A DNA stretch of 64,000 bases from the NCBI RefSeq assembly GCF_002920895.1, contig NZ_PQVG01000003.1:436754-500753 (forward strand), given 5' to 3'. A program made the position numbers and the translations under genes. Origin of the DNA: Flavobacterium alvei (lineage in GTDB: Bacteria > Bacteroidota > Bacteroidia > Flavobacteriales > Flavobacteriaceae). This document shows positions 7,628 through 16,508 of the stretch, one piece after another. Position 1 is the first letter of the stretch; each line of letters begins with the position of its first letter. The notes beneath the pieces were generated by a model that did not search any database, was not told the DNA's origin, and worked only from the letters and a program-made list of their open reading frames with translations.

Positions 7628-8800
7628 ATGAACGAACAAGAATTCGGTTTCGAGACCCAAGCCATACGCAATCAATTAGAGCGCACCCAATATTTAGAGC
7701 ATTCAGTGCCTTTGTACTTAACCTCTAGTTTTGTATTTGAAGATGCCGAAGATATGCGTGCCTCTTTTGCTGACGAAAAAGATAGAAATATTTACAGTCG
7801 TTACAGCAATCCCAATACCAATGAGTTTGTGGATAAAGTGTGCCAAATGGAAGGTGCTGCTTCTGGTTTTGCTTTCGCATCCGGAATGGCGGCGGTCTAT
7901 TCTACCTTGGCGGCTTTGTTGAATTCGGGTGATCATATCGTTTCGGCGGGAAGTGTTTTTGGAGCGACACATTCTTTGTTTATCAATTATTTTCCAAAAT
8001 GGGGAATTGAAACTTCGTATTTCGACATTGACAAACCGGAAACTATTGAAAGTTTTATCAAACCCAATACCAAAATACTTTTTGCCGAATCACCAACCAA
8101 TCCTGCTGTTGATATTATTGATTTGGAATTGCTTGGTACAATTGCCAAAAAACACAATTTGATTTTGATTATCGACAACTGTTTTGCCACGCCTTATTTG
8201 CAACAACCTATAAAATGGGGAGCTGATTTGGTTATCCATTCGGCGACCAAATTGATGGATGGTCAAGGACGAGTTTTGGGTGGAATCACTGTTGGTGATG
8301 CCGAATTGATTCAAAAAATATATTTATTTTCTCGATTGACAGGGCCTTCTTTATCGCCGTTTAATGCTTGGGTATTGTCCAAAAGTTTGGAAACTTTGGC
8401 GATACGTTTGGACAGACATTGCGAAAATGCATTGAAAGTAGCCGAGTTTTTAGAACAGCATCCGAATGTGAGTTTGGTAAAATATCCTTTCTTGAAATCA
8501 CATCCTCAATATGAAATTGCTCAAAAACAAATGAAATTGGGAGGCAACATTGTAGCTTTCGAAATCAAAGGTGGCATTGAAGCCGGAAGAGCTTTCTTGA
8601 ATAAAATAAAATTATGTTCGTTGTCACCCAATTTAGGCGACACCAGAACCATTGTAACACATCCAGCCTCAACAACACATAGCAAATTGTCTGTCGAAGA
8701 ACGTTTGGCAGTAAGTATTACCGATGGTTTGGTGCGTGTTTCTGTAGGATTGGAAACGGTGAAAGATGTTATTGCTGATTTGGAGCAAGCTTTGGTTTAA
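7628..8800 (+). CDS. metZ: O-succinylhomoserine/O-acetylhomoserine sulfhydrylase-like PLP enzyme (MetZ)
   Basis: 390 aa, Cys/Met metabolism PLP family. PLP lysine K208 lies in HSATKLMDGQGRVLGG, the MetZ-type version of the motif (MetY above has HSLTKYIAGNG). The YSRYSNPNTNEF and SGMAAVYSTLAAL segments and the C-terminal GDTRTIVTHPASTTH are intact. This is the second homocysteine-forming candidate in the window. The substrate could be the acetyl ester made by the MetX domain, or the enzyme could be a cystathionine gamma-synthase; sequence alone does not decide. It ends the methionine cluster. Confidence 0.85.
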   Translation: MNEQEFGFETQAIRNQLERTQYLEHSVPLYLTSSFVFEDAEDMRASFADEKDRNIYSRYSNPNTNEFVDKVCQMEGAASGFAFASGMAAVYSTLAALLNSGDHIVSAGSVFGATHSLFINYFPKWGIETSYFDIDKPETIESFIKPNTKILFAESPTNPAVDIIDLELLGTIAKKHNLILIIDNCFATPYLQQPIKWGADLVIHSATKLMDGQGRVLGGITVGDAELIQKIYLFSRLTGPSLSPFNAWVLSKSLETLAIRLDRHCENALKVAEFLEQHPNVSLVKYPFLKSHPQYEIAQKQMKLGGNIVAFEIKGGIEAGRAFLNKIKLCSLSPNLGDTRTIVTHPASTTHSKLSVEERLAVSITDGLVRVSVGLETVKDVIADLEQALV

Positions 8801-8944
8801 AAATTTATAATTATTGTTATACCATATTTTATTTCTTGTTAAATTTTTGTTAAATTTAATTAATAATTTGTTAAATTAATTTTTTTCAATTTTCAATTTT
8901 ACTGTGATATATCAGAAAACAATTATTAATTTTAAATAGCAAAA

Positions 8945-10036
8945 ATGAAAAAAATTATTATTTTATTTGTGGTTACAATGGGATTGTTTGGTTGTGAAGA
9001 TAATTCATCACGGAATGTTGTGAGTTCTCAAGAAATAAAAGACAATACAAAAGAAATTTTTGAATTAAAGCAAAAAGCGATTGTTCCAATTTTGGAAATG
9101 TCCAAAAATAAACAATTTAAACAGTTTATTTTGAACGAATGTTTAAAACAGGAACATGGTGAATATAATGTTTATTTATCTAAAATTATTGCAGAATATA
9201 AGGATAATATTAGTTTTAGTGAGCCTATTCAAGAATTAGCAGCATTGTCTGCTAGAATTAAGTCTCTAAATGGTGGAATAGAACCGCTTCTTTTTTATCC
9301 AAGAGCTGAAACTATTGAAGAAAGTAGATTAAATCAAAAGTCATCTGCAACTGCAAAATTAGCTGAACAAACTGTGGGTGTCAATCAAGATGTTTATGAT
9401 CCAATAACAAATGCAAGTCCTGGTTATGTATTAACTTTTGATGGTGAATTAATTTTTTATGATAATATTACAGAAGATTTTGCTTGGGAAAATGATGTTT
9501 GGGTTATTGGACAAGAGGAAACAGGTGTAAATATGTCTTCGGTTGGAGATGATGTTTTTTCGAATTACTTTTCTACAACTGGAATTCCATCAAGGTCTGA
9601 TGGTCAAGCGGAGTTTGGAGGAATAGTGCAAGTAACTGATTTAGGTGCAATTGAGCCTTGGGTAGCGGGAAAATTAGAATTTGCGATAATTTGTAAAGGG
9701 ACTAGTGGCAATGAAGTCAAAAAAGAATTTGACAAACGTAAAAGAAGTCATTTTAGAAATAATAAGTGGTACGATTATCAGTTTTTTATTGGTAATTGGA
9801 CTACTGTTGCATTTGGCAATTTAATGGTGGAAAAATGGATGGAACTTGATGGCGGACAATCTGCGTCTGTATCTATGACAATCCCTCCAGCCGTACCAGG
9901 AGGAGTATCAATCTCAGTAACTGTACCCAGTAAAAGTAAGGATGATGATCTTGGTCAAACAATAGTACAATTCACGGATTCAATGGAACAAGAGTATAAT
10001 CTTTCTCATATTAATATTAAGCGCAAGCATCAATAA
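8945..10036 (+). CDS. Lipoprotein of unknown function
   Basis: 363 aa. The N-terminus MKKIIILFVVTMGLFGCED is a lipoprotein signal with lipobox LFGC (C17). The mature part begins with a low-complexity helical region, then a middle segment (QTVGVNQDVYDPITNASPGY) and a C-terminal half rich in Gly, Trp and aromatic residues with beta character (FFIGNWTTVAFG, SVSMTIPPAVPGGVSISVTVP). I do not recognise the family. It shares orientation with the next small exported protein 29 bp downstream, and the two may act together at the cell envelope. A 144-bp AT-rich gap precedes it with no clear TAnnTTTG. Confidence 0.75.
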   Translation: MKKIIILFVVTMGLFGCEDNSSRNVVSSQEIKDNTKEIFELKQKAIVPILEMSKNKQFKQFILNECLKQEHGEYNVYLSKIIAEYKDNISFSEPIQELAALSARIKSLNGGIEPLLFYPRAETIEESRLNQKSSATAKLAEQTVGVNQDVYDPITNASPGYVLTFDGELIFYDNITEDFAWENDVWVIGQEETGVNMSSVGDDVFSNYFSTTGIPSRSDGQAEFGGIVQVTDLGAIEPWVAGKLEFAIICKGTSGNEVKKEFDKRKRSHFRNNKWYDYQFFIGNWTTVAFGNLMVEKWMELDGGQSASVSMTIPPAVPGGVSISVTVPSKSKDDDLGQTIVQFTDSMEQEYNLSHINIKRKHQ

Positions 10037-10065
10037 ATTTTGATAAACTTATAAAATTTTAAACG

Positions 10066-10530
10066 ATGATTTTAAACAAAAATGTTATCCAAAGGAATTA
10101 TTTTAAATATATAGTTTTTTTAACTTTATTTTCTATTAGCAATAACACTAGTGCGCAACTTGCAGTAACAGGATATTCTAGTTATGTTTTTGGAATAAAT
10201 ACTGAGAAAACCAAGAAGATAAGTTTCGAAATGAAGATTTTTGCTAATAATTATATTGATAATTTGCCAATTGAATTGAATGCTTTTTATAATTTTAAAA
10301 CTAAGGAGTATCATAGATTTTCAATTGGAATAGGACTTAATGTAAGCCCATTCCGTGGTTTTGATGAAGTGAATGCAATTGTAGTTCCAGCGTCATTAGA
10401 AATTTTCCCTATCAAAGATTTTAAGAGAATAGCTGTTGTTTTAGAACTAACACCTGAATTCAGAGTTGAAGATGATGTTACTATTAGGAGTCTTTTGGGA
10501 ATTAGATATACTTTCGACCAAAAAAGATAG
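10066..10530 (+). CDS. Small exported protein, possible outer-membrane beta-barrel fragment-like
   Basis: 154 aa with an N-terminal hydrophobic segment (about 15-30) ending in TSAQ, a signal-peptidase-I-type site typical of Flavobacterium. The mature part alternates short hydrophobic/aromatic strands (FSIGIGLNVSPF, RIAVVLELTPEF, RSLLGIRYTF) and ends in a strand, as porin-like outer-membrane proteins do, but it is short for a full barrel. Function is not recognised. It follows the lipoprotein in an apparent two-gene unit closed by a terminator. Confidence 0.6.
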   Translation: MILNKNVIQRNYFKYIVFLTLFSISNNTSAQLAVTGYSSYVFGINTEKTKKISFEMKIFANNYIDNLPIELNAFYNFKTKEYHRFSIGIGLNVSPFRGFDEVNAIVVPASLEIFPIKDFKRIAVVLELTPEFRVEDDVTIRSLLGIRYTFDQKR

Positions 10531-10567
10531 AAAAAGGCTCTGTGTTTTAGATTTAAATTAAATGAAC

Positions 10568-10604
10568 AAAAACTGTTTAGAAGAAATTTTAAACAGTTTT
10601 TTTG
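10568..10604 (+). terminator. Intrinsic terminator
   Basis: AAAACTGTTTA (10569-10579) pairs with TAAACAGTTTT (10590-10600), 10-nt loop, followed by TTT. It ends the 8.9-10.5 kb unit before the Rrf2 gene. Confidence 0.8.
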
Positions 10605-10698
10605 TTTTATCGCAAGAAAATTTAAATTTAAAAGAGTTAAATATGAAAAAGTTTGTAGTTTCGTAGTATATCAAGATTTTTAATTTTTTATTAACCGA

Positions 10699-11109
10699 AT
10701 GCTCTCAAAAAAAACAAAATACGGAATCAAAGCATTGACTTTTTTGGCTCGCCAGAAAGACAATACACCAGTTCAAATTGCTGAAATTGCAAAAGCGGAG
10801 CATATTTCGCTCAAATTTTTAGAAAGTATTTTGTTGCTCTTGCGACATTCTGGTTTTTTGGGTGCCAAAAAAGGCAAAGGTGGTGGTTACTATCTCATCA
10901 AAGAACCCAAAGATATCAATATGGCAAAAGTGTATCGAATTCTTGAAGGTCCCATTGCATTGTTGCCTTGCGCTAGTCACAATTTTTATGAAAAATGCGA
11001 TGATTGCACAGACGAATCTATTTGTGCTGTTCGCAAACTAATGATGGAAGTACGGGACAATACTTTGATGATTTTAGAAAATAACACCCTGGCAGACATT
11101 GCATTTTAA
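10699..11109 (+). CDS. Rrf2 family transcriptional regulator
   Basis: 136 aa, one winged-helix Rrf2 domain: MLSKKTKYGIKALTFLA opening, a recognition helix around 35-50 (EHISLKFLESILLLL) and the wing GAKKGKGGGYYL (55-66). The C-terminal half has C91, C100, C103 and C109, so it may carry an Fe-S cluster or sense thiols, as IscR does; CymR, another Rrf2 protein, controls cysteine genes in Firmicutes. It lies directly upstream of cysH in the same orientation, and a dyad sits at the cysH start point. I infer that it regulates sulfate assimilation. Confidence 0.88.
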   Translation: MLSKKTKYGIKALTFLARQKDNTPVQIAEIAKAEHISLKFLESILLLLRHSGFLGAKKGKGGGYYLIKEPKDINMAKVYRILEGPIALLPCASHNFYEKCDDCTDESICAVRKLMMEVRDNTLMILENNTLADIAF

Positions 11110-11133
11110 CTCTTAATTTTTTTTTAATATTAT

Positions 11134-11198
11134 TTTGTTATTTAGAATAAAGTCGTATTTTTGCGCACTAATCTACAAAACCGATAGGGTAATAGATT
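11134..11198 (+). promoter_or_regulatory. cysH promoter with dyad at the start point
   Basis: TTTG (11134-11137), 18-nt spacer, TATTTTTG (11156-11163), a full consensus match. The predicted start is near 11170, where AATCTA (11170-11175) and TAGATT (11193-11198) form an inverted repeat around ACCGATAGGGT. This is a candidate operator for the upstream Rrf2 regulator, or a 5' hairpin. Confidence 0.7.
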
Positions 11199-11219
11199 TA
11201 ATAATATAATTTTATATCG

Positions 11220-11921
11220 ATGAGTGTATCAATAGTGAATACTTTATTAGAAAAAACCAAAGAATTTTCCATTGAGGAAACTTTGGCGTTTTTGGCTAAT
11301 GAATACAAAGATAAAGTGGTTTTTTCTACTTCTTTTGGGCAGGAAGACCAAGTGGTTACGGCTTTAATTGCCAAAAACGATTTGCCAATTACTATTTTTA
11401 CTTTGGATACTGGGCGTTTGTTTCAAGAGACTTATGATGTTTTTCATAGAACTTTGAAAAAATATAAAAAAGAAATTAAGGTTTGTTTTCCAGAAGCTGC
11501 TGCGGTAGAAAAATTACTTCAAGAAAAAGGGCCAAACAGTTTTTATGAATCGGTAGAGAACAGAAAAGAATGTTGTTTTATTCGAAAAGTAGCGCCATTG
11601 ACCAAAGCCTTGAAAGGAAATTCTATTTGGATTACAGGTTTAAGAGCCGAACAATCAGAGAATAGAAATAATTTAGATTTGTTTGAATATGATGCCCATT
11701 TCGACATCATCAAATTCAATCCTTTGTTGAAATGGACATTGAAAGACGTTCAAAAATACATTGATGATAATAATGTTCCGCAAAATGCTTTACATAAACA
11801 AGGATTTATAAGCATTGGTTGTGCGCCTTGTACTCGTGCAATTGCAGAGGGAGAAGATATTAGAGCGGGAAGATGGTCTTGGGAATCGAGTCACAAAGAA
11901 TGTGGTTTACACCAAAAGTAA
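11220..11921 (+). CDS. cysH: Adenylylsulfate (APS) reductase, CysH family
   Basis: 233 aa. It reduces activated sulfate to sulfite using thioredoxin. The N-terminal PP-loop is VVFSTSFGQEDQ. The pattern CC (118-119) plus CxxC (201-204) supplies the four cysteines of the [4Fe-4S] cluster that marks the APS-using form; catalytic C228 is in ECGLH. The cluster encodes no APS kinase and CysN has no kinase domain, which agrees with direct use of APS rather than PAPS. It is the first gene of the cys-siroheme operon, with its own promoter. Confidence 0.95.
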   Translation: MSVSIVNTLLEKTKEFSIEETLAFLANEYKDKVVFSTSFGQEDQVVTALIAKNDLPITIFTLDTGRLFQETYDVFHRTLKKYKKEIKVCFPEAAAVEKLLQEKGPNSFYESVENRKECCFIRKVAPLTKALKGNSIWITGLRAEQSENRNNLDLFEYDAHFDIIKFNPLLKWTLKDVQKYIDDNNVPQNALHKQGFISIGCAPCTRAIAEGEDIRAGRWSWESSHKECGLHQK

Positions 11922-11934
11922 AAAGGCAGATTTT

Positions 11935-12034
11935 AGAAAATAGAATCAAGAGAATAGAAAATAATAATAATGGTTTATGAGATTTTAGTAGAGGTTACAA
12001 CAACCTTAAACTTTTAAACTTTTAAACTCTTAAA
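11935..12034 (+). repeat. Heptamer and octamer arrays between cysH and cysD
   Basis: Four heptamers AGAAAAT, AGAATCA, AGAGAAT, AGAAAAT (11935-11962), then a separate TTTTAAAC-type octamer array (12005-12034). Confidence 0.85.
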
Positions 12035-12043
12035 CAAAAAAGA

Positions 12044-12943
12044 ATGAGTTCAGTATTAAAAACAAATGCTTTAGAAAGCGAAGCGATTTACATTTTTAGA
12101 GAAGTAATTTCTCAATTTGACAAACCTGTATTGCTTTTCTCTGGCGGAAAAGATTCAATTACATTAGTGCGTTTGGCGCAAAAAGCATTCTTTCCTGCCA
12201 AAATTCCTTTTCCATTGTTGCACGTAGATACTGGGCACAATTTTCCAGAAACTATTGAATTCAGAGACCGTTTGGTAAAAGAATTAGGGTTGGAATTAAT
12301 TGTTCGTAATGTTCAAGATGCTATTGACGAAGGTAAAGTTGTGGAAGAATCTGGGAAATATTCTAGTAGAAACAGCTTGCAAACCACTACACTTTTGGAT
12401 GCTATCGAAGAATTTAAATTTGATGCTTGTATTGGTGGTGCCCGTCGTGATGAAGAAAAAGCAAGAGCTAAAGAGCGTATTTTCTCGGTTCGTGATGATT
12501 TCGGTCAATGGGATGAGAAAAACCAACGACCTGAGTTATTTGATTTATTGAACGGAAAAATTGAAAATGGTCAAAACGTTCGTGTTTTCCCCATTTCGAA
12601 CTGGACAGAATTAGATGTTTGGAGTTATATCGAGCAAGAGCAAATCGAAATACCATCGATTTATTTTTCGCACAAGCGTAAAGTGTTCTTGAGAGACGGC
12701 ATGATTTGGTCACATTCCCCTTTTGTTTTTCAAGAAGAAGATGAACCAACAGAAGAAAGAGTAGTTCGTTTTAGAACCGTTGGAGATATGAGTTGTACGG
12801 CTGCAGTTGATTCTTATGCAGGAACAATTTCAGAAGTGGTGGGCGAAATTAGACAATCGACTATTTCTGAAAGAGGTGCTAGAATTGACGACAAACGTTC
12901 GGAAGCAGCAATGGAGAAAAGAAAACAACAAGGATATTTTTAA
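12044..12943 (+). CDS. cysD: Sulfate adenylyltransferase subunit 2
   Basis: 299 aa, usual CysD length. The PP-loop motif SGGKDS (33-38) binds ATP for making APS from sulfate. The conserved HVDTGHNFPET and GGARRDEEKARAKER segments and the C-terminal RFRTVGDMSCTAA stretch are intact. It acts with the GTPase subunit CysN, encoded 146 bp downstream across two heptamer arrays. The gap from cysH also carries heptamer/octamer arrays. Confidence 0.97.
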   Translation: MSSVLKTNALESEAIYIFREVISQFDKPVLLFSGGKDSITLVRLAQKAFFPAKIPFPLLHVDTGHNFPETIEFRDRLVKELGLELIVRNVQDAIDEGKVVEESGKYSSRNSLQTTTLLDAIEEFKFDACIGGARRDEEKARAKERIFSVRDDFGQWDEKNQRPELFDLLNGKIENGQNVRVFPISNWTELDVWSYIEQEQIEIPSIYFSHKRKVFLRDGMIWSHSPFVFQEEDEPTEERVVRFRTVGDMSCTAAVDSYAGTISEVVGEIRQSTISERGARIDDKRSEAAMEKRKQQGYF

Positions 12944-12945
12944 TA

Positions 12946-13082
12946 GTTGATGGTTGATGGTTTTTGGTTGATAGTTTAGGTATCTTCAATAATCATCTTT
13001 AAAATTTAATAATTAATAGTTGTTGTTTGATGGTTGATAGTTAAGACTACCAACAACCATCAACCAACAACCAACAACCAAA
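12946..13082 (+). repeat. Heptamer arrays between cysD and cysN
   Basis: GTTGATG-type heptamers at 12946-12978 and 13019-13042, then the inverted ACCAACA-type array at 13050-13082. The last two can form a hairpin of about 20 bp with a short loop directly before the cysN ATG. Confidence 0.9.
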
Positions 13083-13089
13083 AAAAAGA

Positions 13090-14334
13090 ATGGAAGTTTT
13101 AAAAATAGCAACAGCAGGAAGTGTAGATGACGGAAAAAGTACTTTAATCGGAAGATTATTGTATGATACGCAATCCTTGACTACAGATAAATTAGAAGCA
13201 ATAGAAAAAAGCAGCAAGCAAAAAGGATACGATTACCTCGATTTTTCTTTGGCTACCGATGGTTTGGTAGCTGAAAGAGAACAAGGAATCACGATTGATG
13301 TAGCACACATTTATTTTTCGACTGCCAAAAAAAGTTACATCATTGCCGATACTCCAGGTCACGTAGAATATACAAGAAATATGGTTACAGGAGCTTCGAC
13401 TTCGCAAGTGTCTATCATTTTGATCGATGCTCGTAAAGGAGTGATTGAGCAAACCTACCGTCACTTTTTTATCAATAATTTATTGAGAGTAAAAGATGTG
13501 ATTGTTGCTGTAAACAAAATGGATTTGGTTGATTATTCAGAAGAAGTTTATAATAAAATTGTAGCCGACTTTCAAGCATTGAATGCCAAAAGTGCTTACA
13601 AAGAACAAAACGTGAGTTACATTCCGTTGAGCGCCTTGACTGGAGATAATGTGGTAGAAACATTAGGAAAAATGCCTTGGTACACAGGACAAACCATTCT
13701 GCAGCATTTAGAAAATTTAGAATCGAAAGATGTGTATGATAATGGTCAAGCTCGTTTTCCTGTGCAAACGGTTATTCGCCCAAAAACAGAAGAATACCAC
13801 GATTTTAGAGGATATGCTGGAAAATTATATGGTAATACTATTAAAGTTGGAGATGCTGTAACAGTTCTTCCTTCTTTGACAGAATCGAAAGTAACCAAAA
13901 TTCACTTTTTTGATCAACAATTTGACGAGGCAAGCGTGGGTTCATCAATTACAATCGAATTGGAAAATGATATTAATGTAACTCGTGGCGATATGATTGT
14001 AAAATCAAACGAATTACCTAAAGTAGAAAAAGACATTACAACAACTGTTTGTTGGATGGACAGCAAAAAATTAGTAGCTGGAGCCAAATATTTTGTACAA
14101 CACAACACCAACAGGGTTTTGGCCAAAATCGATAGCGTGAAAAATGTAATCGCTACCGATTATTCAGGGGTTACATCAGCAAGCCAATTGAGTATTAACG
14201 AAATTGGAGAAGTGACTATCAAGTTGAGCAAAGCCATTTATTTTGATGCTTATACCGACAACAAATCAAATGGAGCCTTTATTTTGATTGATGCAACAAC
14301 TAATACAACAGCAGGAGTAGGATTTATTAAATAG
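13090..14334 (+). CDS. cysN: Sulfate adenylyltransferase subunit 1 (GTPase)
   Basis: 414 aa EF-Tu-like GTPase that drives APS synthesis. G1 is GSVDDGKST (10-18), G2 GITIDVA (66-72), G3 DTPGH (87-91), G4 NKMD (142-145) and G5 SALTG, followed by two beta-barrel domains. There is no C-terminal APS kinase (CysC) domain, unlike the CysNC fusions, in keeping with the APS-reductase type of CysH. It is in an operon with cysD and the sulfite reductase. Confidence 0.96.
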   Translation: MEVLKIATAGSVDDGKSTLIGRLLYDTQSLTTDKLEAIEKSSKQKGYDYLDFSLATDGLVAEREQGITIDVAHIYFSTAKKSYIIADTPGHVEYTRNMVTGASTSQVSIILIDARKGVIEQTYRHFFINNLLRVKDVIVAVNKMDLVDYSEEVYNKIVADFQALNAKSAYKEQNVSYIPLSALTGDNVVETLGKMPWYTGQTILQHLENLESKDVYDNGQARFPVQTVIRPKTEEYHDFRGYAGKLYGNTIKVGDAVTVLPSLTESKVTKIHFFDQQFDEASVGSSITIELENDINVTRGDMIVKSNELPKVEKDITTTVCWMDSKKLVAGAKYFVQHNTNRVLAKIDSVKNVIATDYSGVTSASQLSINEIGEVTIKLSKAIYFDAYTDNKSNGAFILIDATTNTTAGVGFIK

Positions 14335-14361
14335 TTGATTATAGATGGTTTTTAGTAACGC

Positions 14362-14403
14362 AACTAACAACCATCAACTAACAACCATCAACTAACAACC
14401 AAC
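14362..14403 (+). repeat. Heptamer array between cysN and sulfite reductase
   Basis: Six heptamers alternating AACTAAC and AACCATC (last AACCAAC), with a degenerate inverted arm (GTTGATTATAGATGG) at 14335-14350. Confidence 0.9.
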
Positions 14404-14417
14404 ACTAAAAAAAAGAT

Positions 14418-16508
14418 ATGGAAAGTTTTAGAACAGAAATAGAAAACCCAATAGTTCAAAAAGATATCATCGATTTAGAAAGAAAAATTGCTTTATTCCG
14501 TGATGGGAAAATTGATGATGAGCGTTTTCGTAGCCTTCGTTTAGCGCGTGGTGTTTACGGTCAACGTCAGGAAGGCGTTCAAATGATTCGTATCAAATTA
14601 CCTTTCGGGAAAGTAACGAGCGAGCAATTGCATCGAATTTCAAAAGTTTCTGATGAATATTCAAGAGGACGTTTGCACATTACAACTCGTCAAGATATCC
14701 AAATTCACTTTGTGAGTTTAGACAGAACACCTGAACTTTGGGCTGAATTAGAAAAAGACGATATTACACTTCGTGAAGCTTGCGGAAACACTGTTAGAAA
14801 TATTACTGCCAGTGAAACTGCTGGAATAGATGTTGATGAACCTTTTGATGTGTCGCCTTATGCACACGCCATGTTTCAGTTTTTGTTGAGAAATCCGGTT
14901 TGTCAGGAAATGGGACGTAAATTCAAAATGTCATTTTCTTCTTCTGATAAAGATACTGCACTGAGTTATTTGCACGATTTAGGGTTTATTCCTAGAATTG
15001 TAAATGGCGAAAGAGGTTTTAAAATTATGTTGGGTGGAGGATTAGGCTCACAACCGCATCACGCCGAATTATTATCAGAATTTGTTCCTGCCAATCAAAT
15101 TATTCCAACCACCGAAGGAATTCTTAGAGTTTTTGACCGTCACGGCGAAAGATCTAAACGTTTGAAGGCTCGTATGAAATTCTTAATCAAAGATTTAGGA
15201 GTAGAAGCGTTCTTGAAATTGGTCGAAGAAGAGAAAAAAGCTTTGTCGTGTAAAACTTTCGAGATTGATACAACTGCTTTTGATGGTCCAATTCCAGACC
15301 CATTATTAGTTGCTCCAAAAGTAGAAATTGATGATCTTGAAGCGTTCGAAGCTTGGAAAAAATCGAATGTAATTCAGCAAAAACAAGCAGGATATGTAGC
15401 CATTGGAATCAAAGTTCTTGTGGGCGATTTTTATACAGACAAAGCCAGATTACTAGCCGATTTGATAAAAAATTATGGAGCTAACGAATTGCGTTTTTCA
15501 TTAAGACAAGACATTCTTATTCGAAATATAAAAGAGGATAATTTAGTCTTTTTTTACCAAGAATTGAAGAAATTAGATTTCGTAGCTTTAGGATATAATT
15601 CTACTGCCGACATTACCGCTTGTCCTGGAACCGATACTTGTAATCTTGGAATTGCCAGCAGTACAGGAATTGCTACGGAATTAGAAAGAGTTTTGGCTGC
15701 TGAATATCCTCAATATGCTAACAATCAAGAAATTGTTATAAAAATTAGTGGTTGTATGAATGCTTGTGGACAACACAATATGGCACATATTGGTTTTCAA
15801 GGAATGTCAATCAATTCAGGAAAATTAGTGGCTCCAGGGCTTCAAGTTTTGTTAGGAGGAGGAAATTTAGGAAATGGACAAGGAAGATTTGCCGATAAAG
15901 TAATCAAAATTCCTAGTCGTCGTGGGCCAGCTGCTTTGCGTTCTATTTTGGATGATTTTGAAGCGAATGCCAACGAAAAATCCTTTTTGGACTATTATGA
16001 TGCTCAAGGCGAAAAATATTTCTTCGACTTATTGACACCTCTTGCTGAAACTTCTAATCTTACTGACGAAGATTTTATCGATTGGGGAAATGCCGATAAT
16101 TATGTAAAAGCTATTGGTGTGGGCGAATGTGCTGGTGTAGTAATTGATTTAGTAGCTACTTTGATTTTTGAAGCTAAAGAAAAAATAATTTTTGCAAGTG
16201 AAGCTTTGAATGACAAGAAATGGTCAGATGCTATTTATTTAGCTTATGCTGGATTTGTAAATGGAGCGAAAGCATTATTATTATCCGAAAACCAAAAAAC
16301 AAATCACCACGCTGGAATCATTGATTTATTCGATACTGTTTTTATAGAAACCAATAAAATTGAATTGAAATCTACTTTCAAAGACTTGGTTTATCAAATC
16401 AATCAAAACGAACCGTCTGAGGAATTCGCAACAAAATACATTCAAGAAGCGACCGATTTTTTTGAAGCTATCGAAGCCTACAGAGCTAAAGAATTAGCAA
16501 ATGGATAA
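14418..16508 (+). CDS. Siroheme sulfite reductase with C-terminal helical extension
   Basis: 696 aa. Residues about 40-540 form a ferredoxin-type nitrite/sulfite reductase: two pseudo-symmetric halves, GRLHITTRQDIQIHF (84-98), and the siroheme/[4Fe-4S] cysteines C402, C408 (ACPGTDTCNLG) and C446, C450 (SGCMNACGQH). Residues about 555-696 are an extra all-helical domain, HEPN-like in character, seen in Bacteroidota members of this family. In this sulfate operon it should reduce sulfite to sulfide; nitrite is possible but unlikely here. The stop codon overlaps the next gene by 8 bp, indicating coupling with siroheme synthesis. Confidence 0.93.
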   Translation: MESFRTEIENPIVQKDIIDLERKIALFRDGKIDDERFRSLRLARGVYGQRQEGVQMIRIKLPFGKVTSEQLHRISKVSDEYSRGRLHITTRQDIQIHFVSLDRTPELWAELEKDDITLREACGNTVRNITASETAGIDVDEPFDVSPYAHAMFQFLLRNPVCQEMGRKFKMSFSSSDKDTALSYLHDLGFIPRIVNGERGFKIMLGGGLGSQPHHAELLSEFVPANQIIPTTEGILRVFDRHGERSKRLKARMKFLIKDLGVEAFLKLVEEEKKALSCKTFEIDTTAFDGPIPDPLLVAPKVEIDDLEAFEAWKKSNVIQQKQAGYVAIGIKVLVGDFYTDKARLLADLIKNYGANELRFSLRQDILIRNIKEDNLVFFYQELKKLDFVALGYNSTADITACPGTDTCNLGIASSTGIATELERVLAAEYPQYANNQEIVIKISGCMNACGQHNMAHIGFQGMSINSGKLVAPGLQVLLGGGNLGNGQGRFADKVIKIPSRRGPAALRSILDDFEANANEKSFLDYYDAQGEKYFFDLLTPLAETSNLTDEDFIDWGNADNYVKAIGVGECAGVVIDLVATLIFEAKEKIIFASEALNDKKWSDAIYLAYAGFVNGAKALLLSENQKTNHHAGIIDLFDTVFIETNKIELKSTFKDLVYQINQNEPSEEFATKYIQEATDFFEAIEAYRAKELANG

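Noticed and set aside
13019..14403. Short direct repeats resembling a CRISPR array
   Set aside because: The period is 7 nt without unique spacers, unit count is low, and there are no cas genes.
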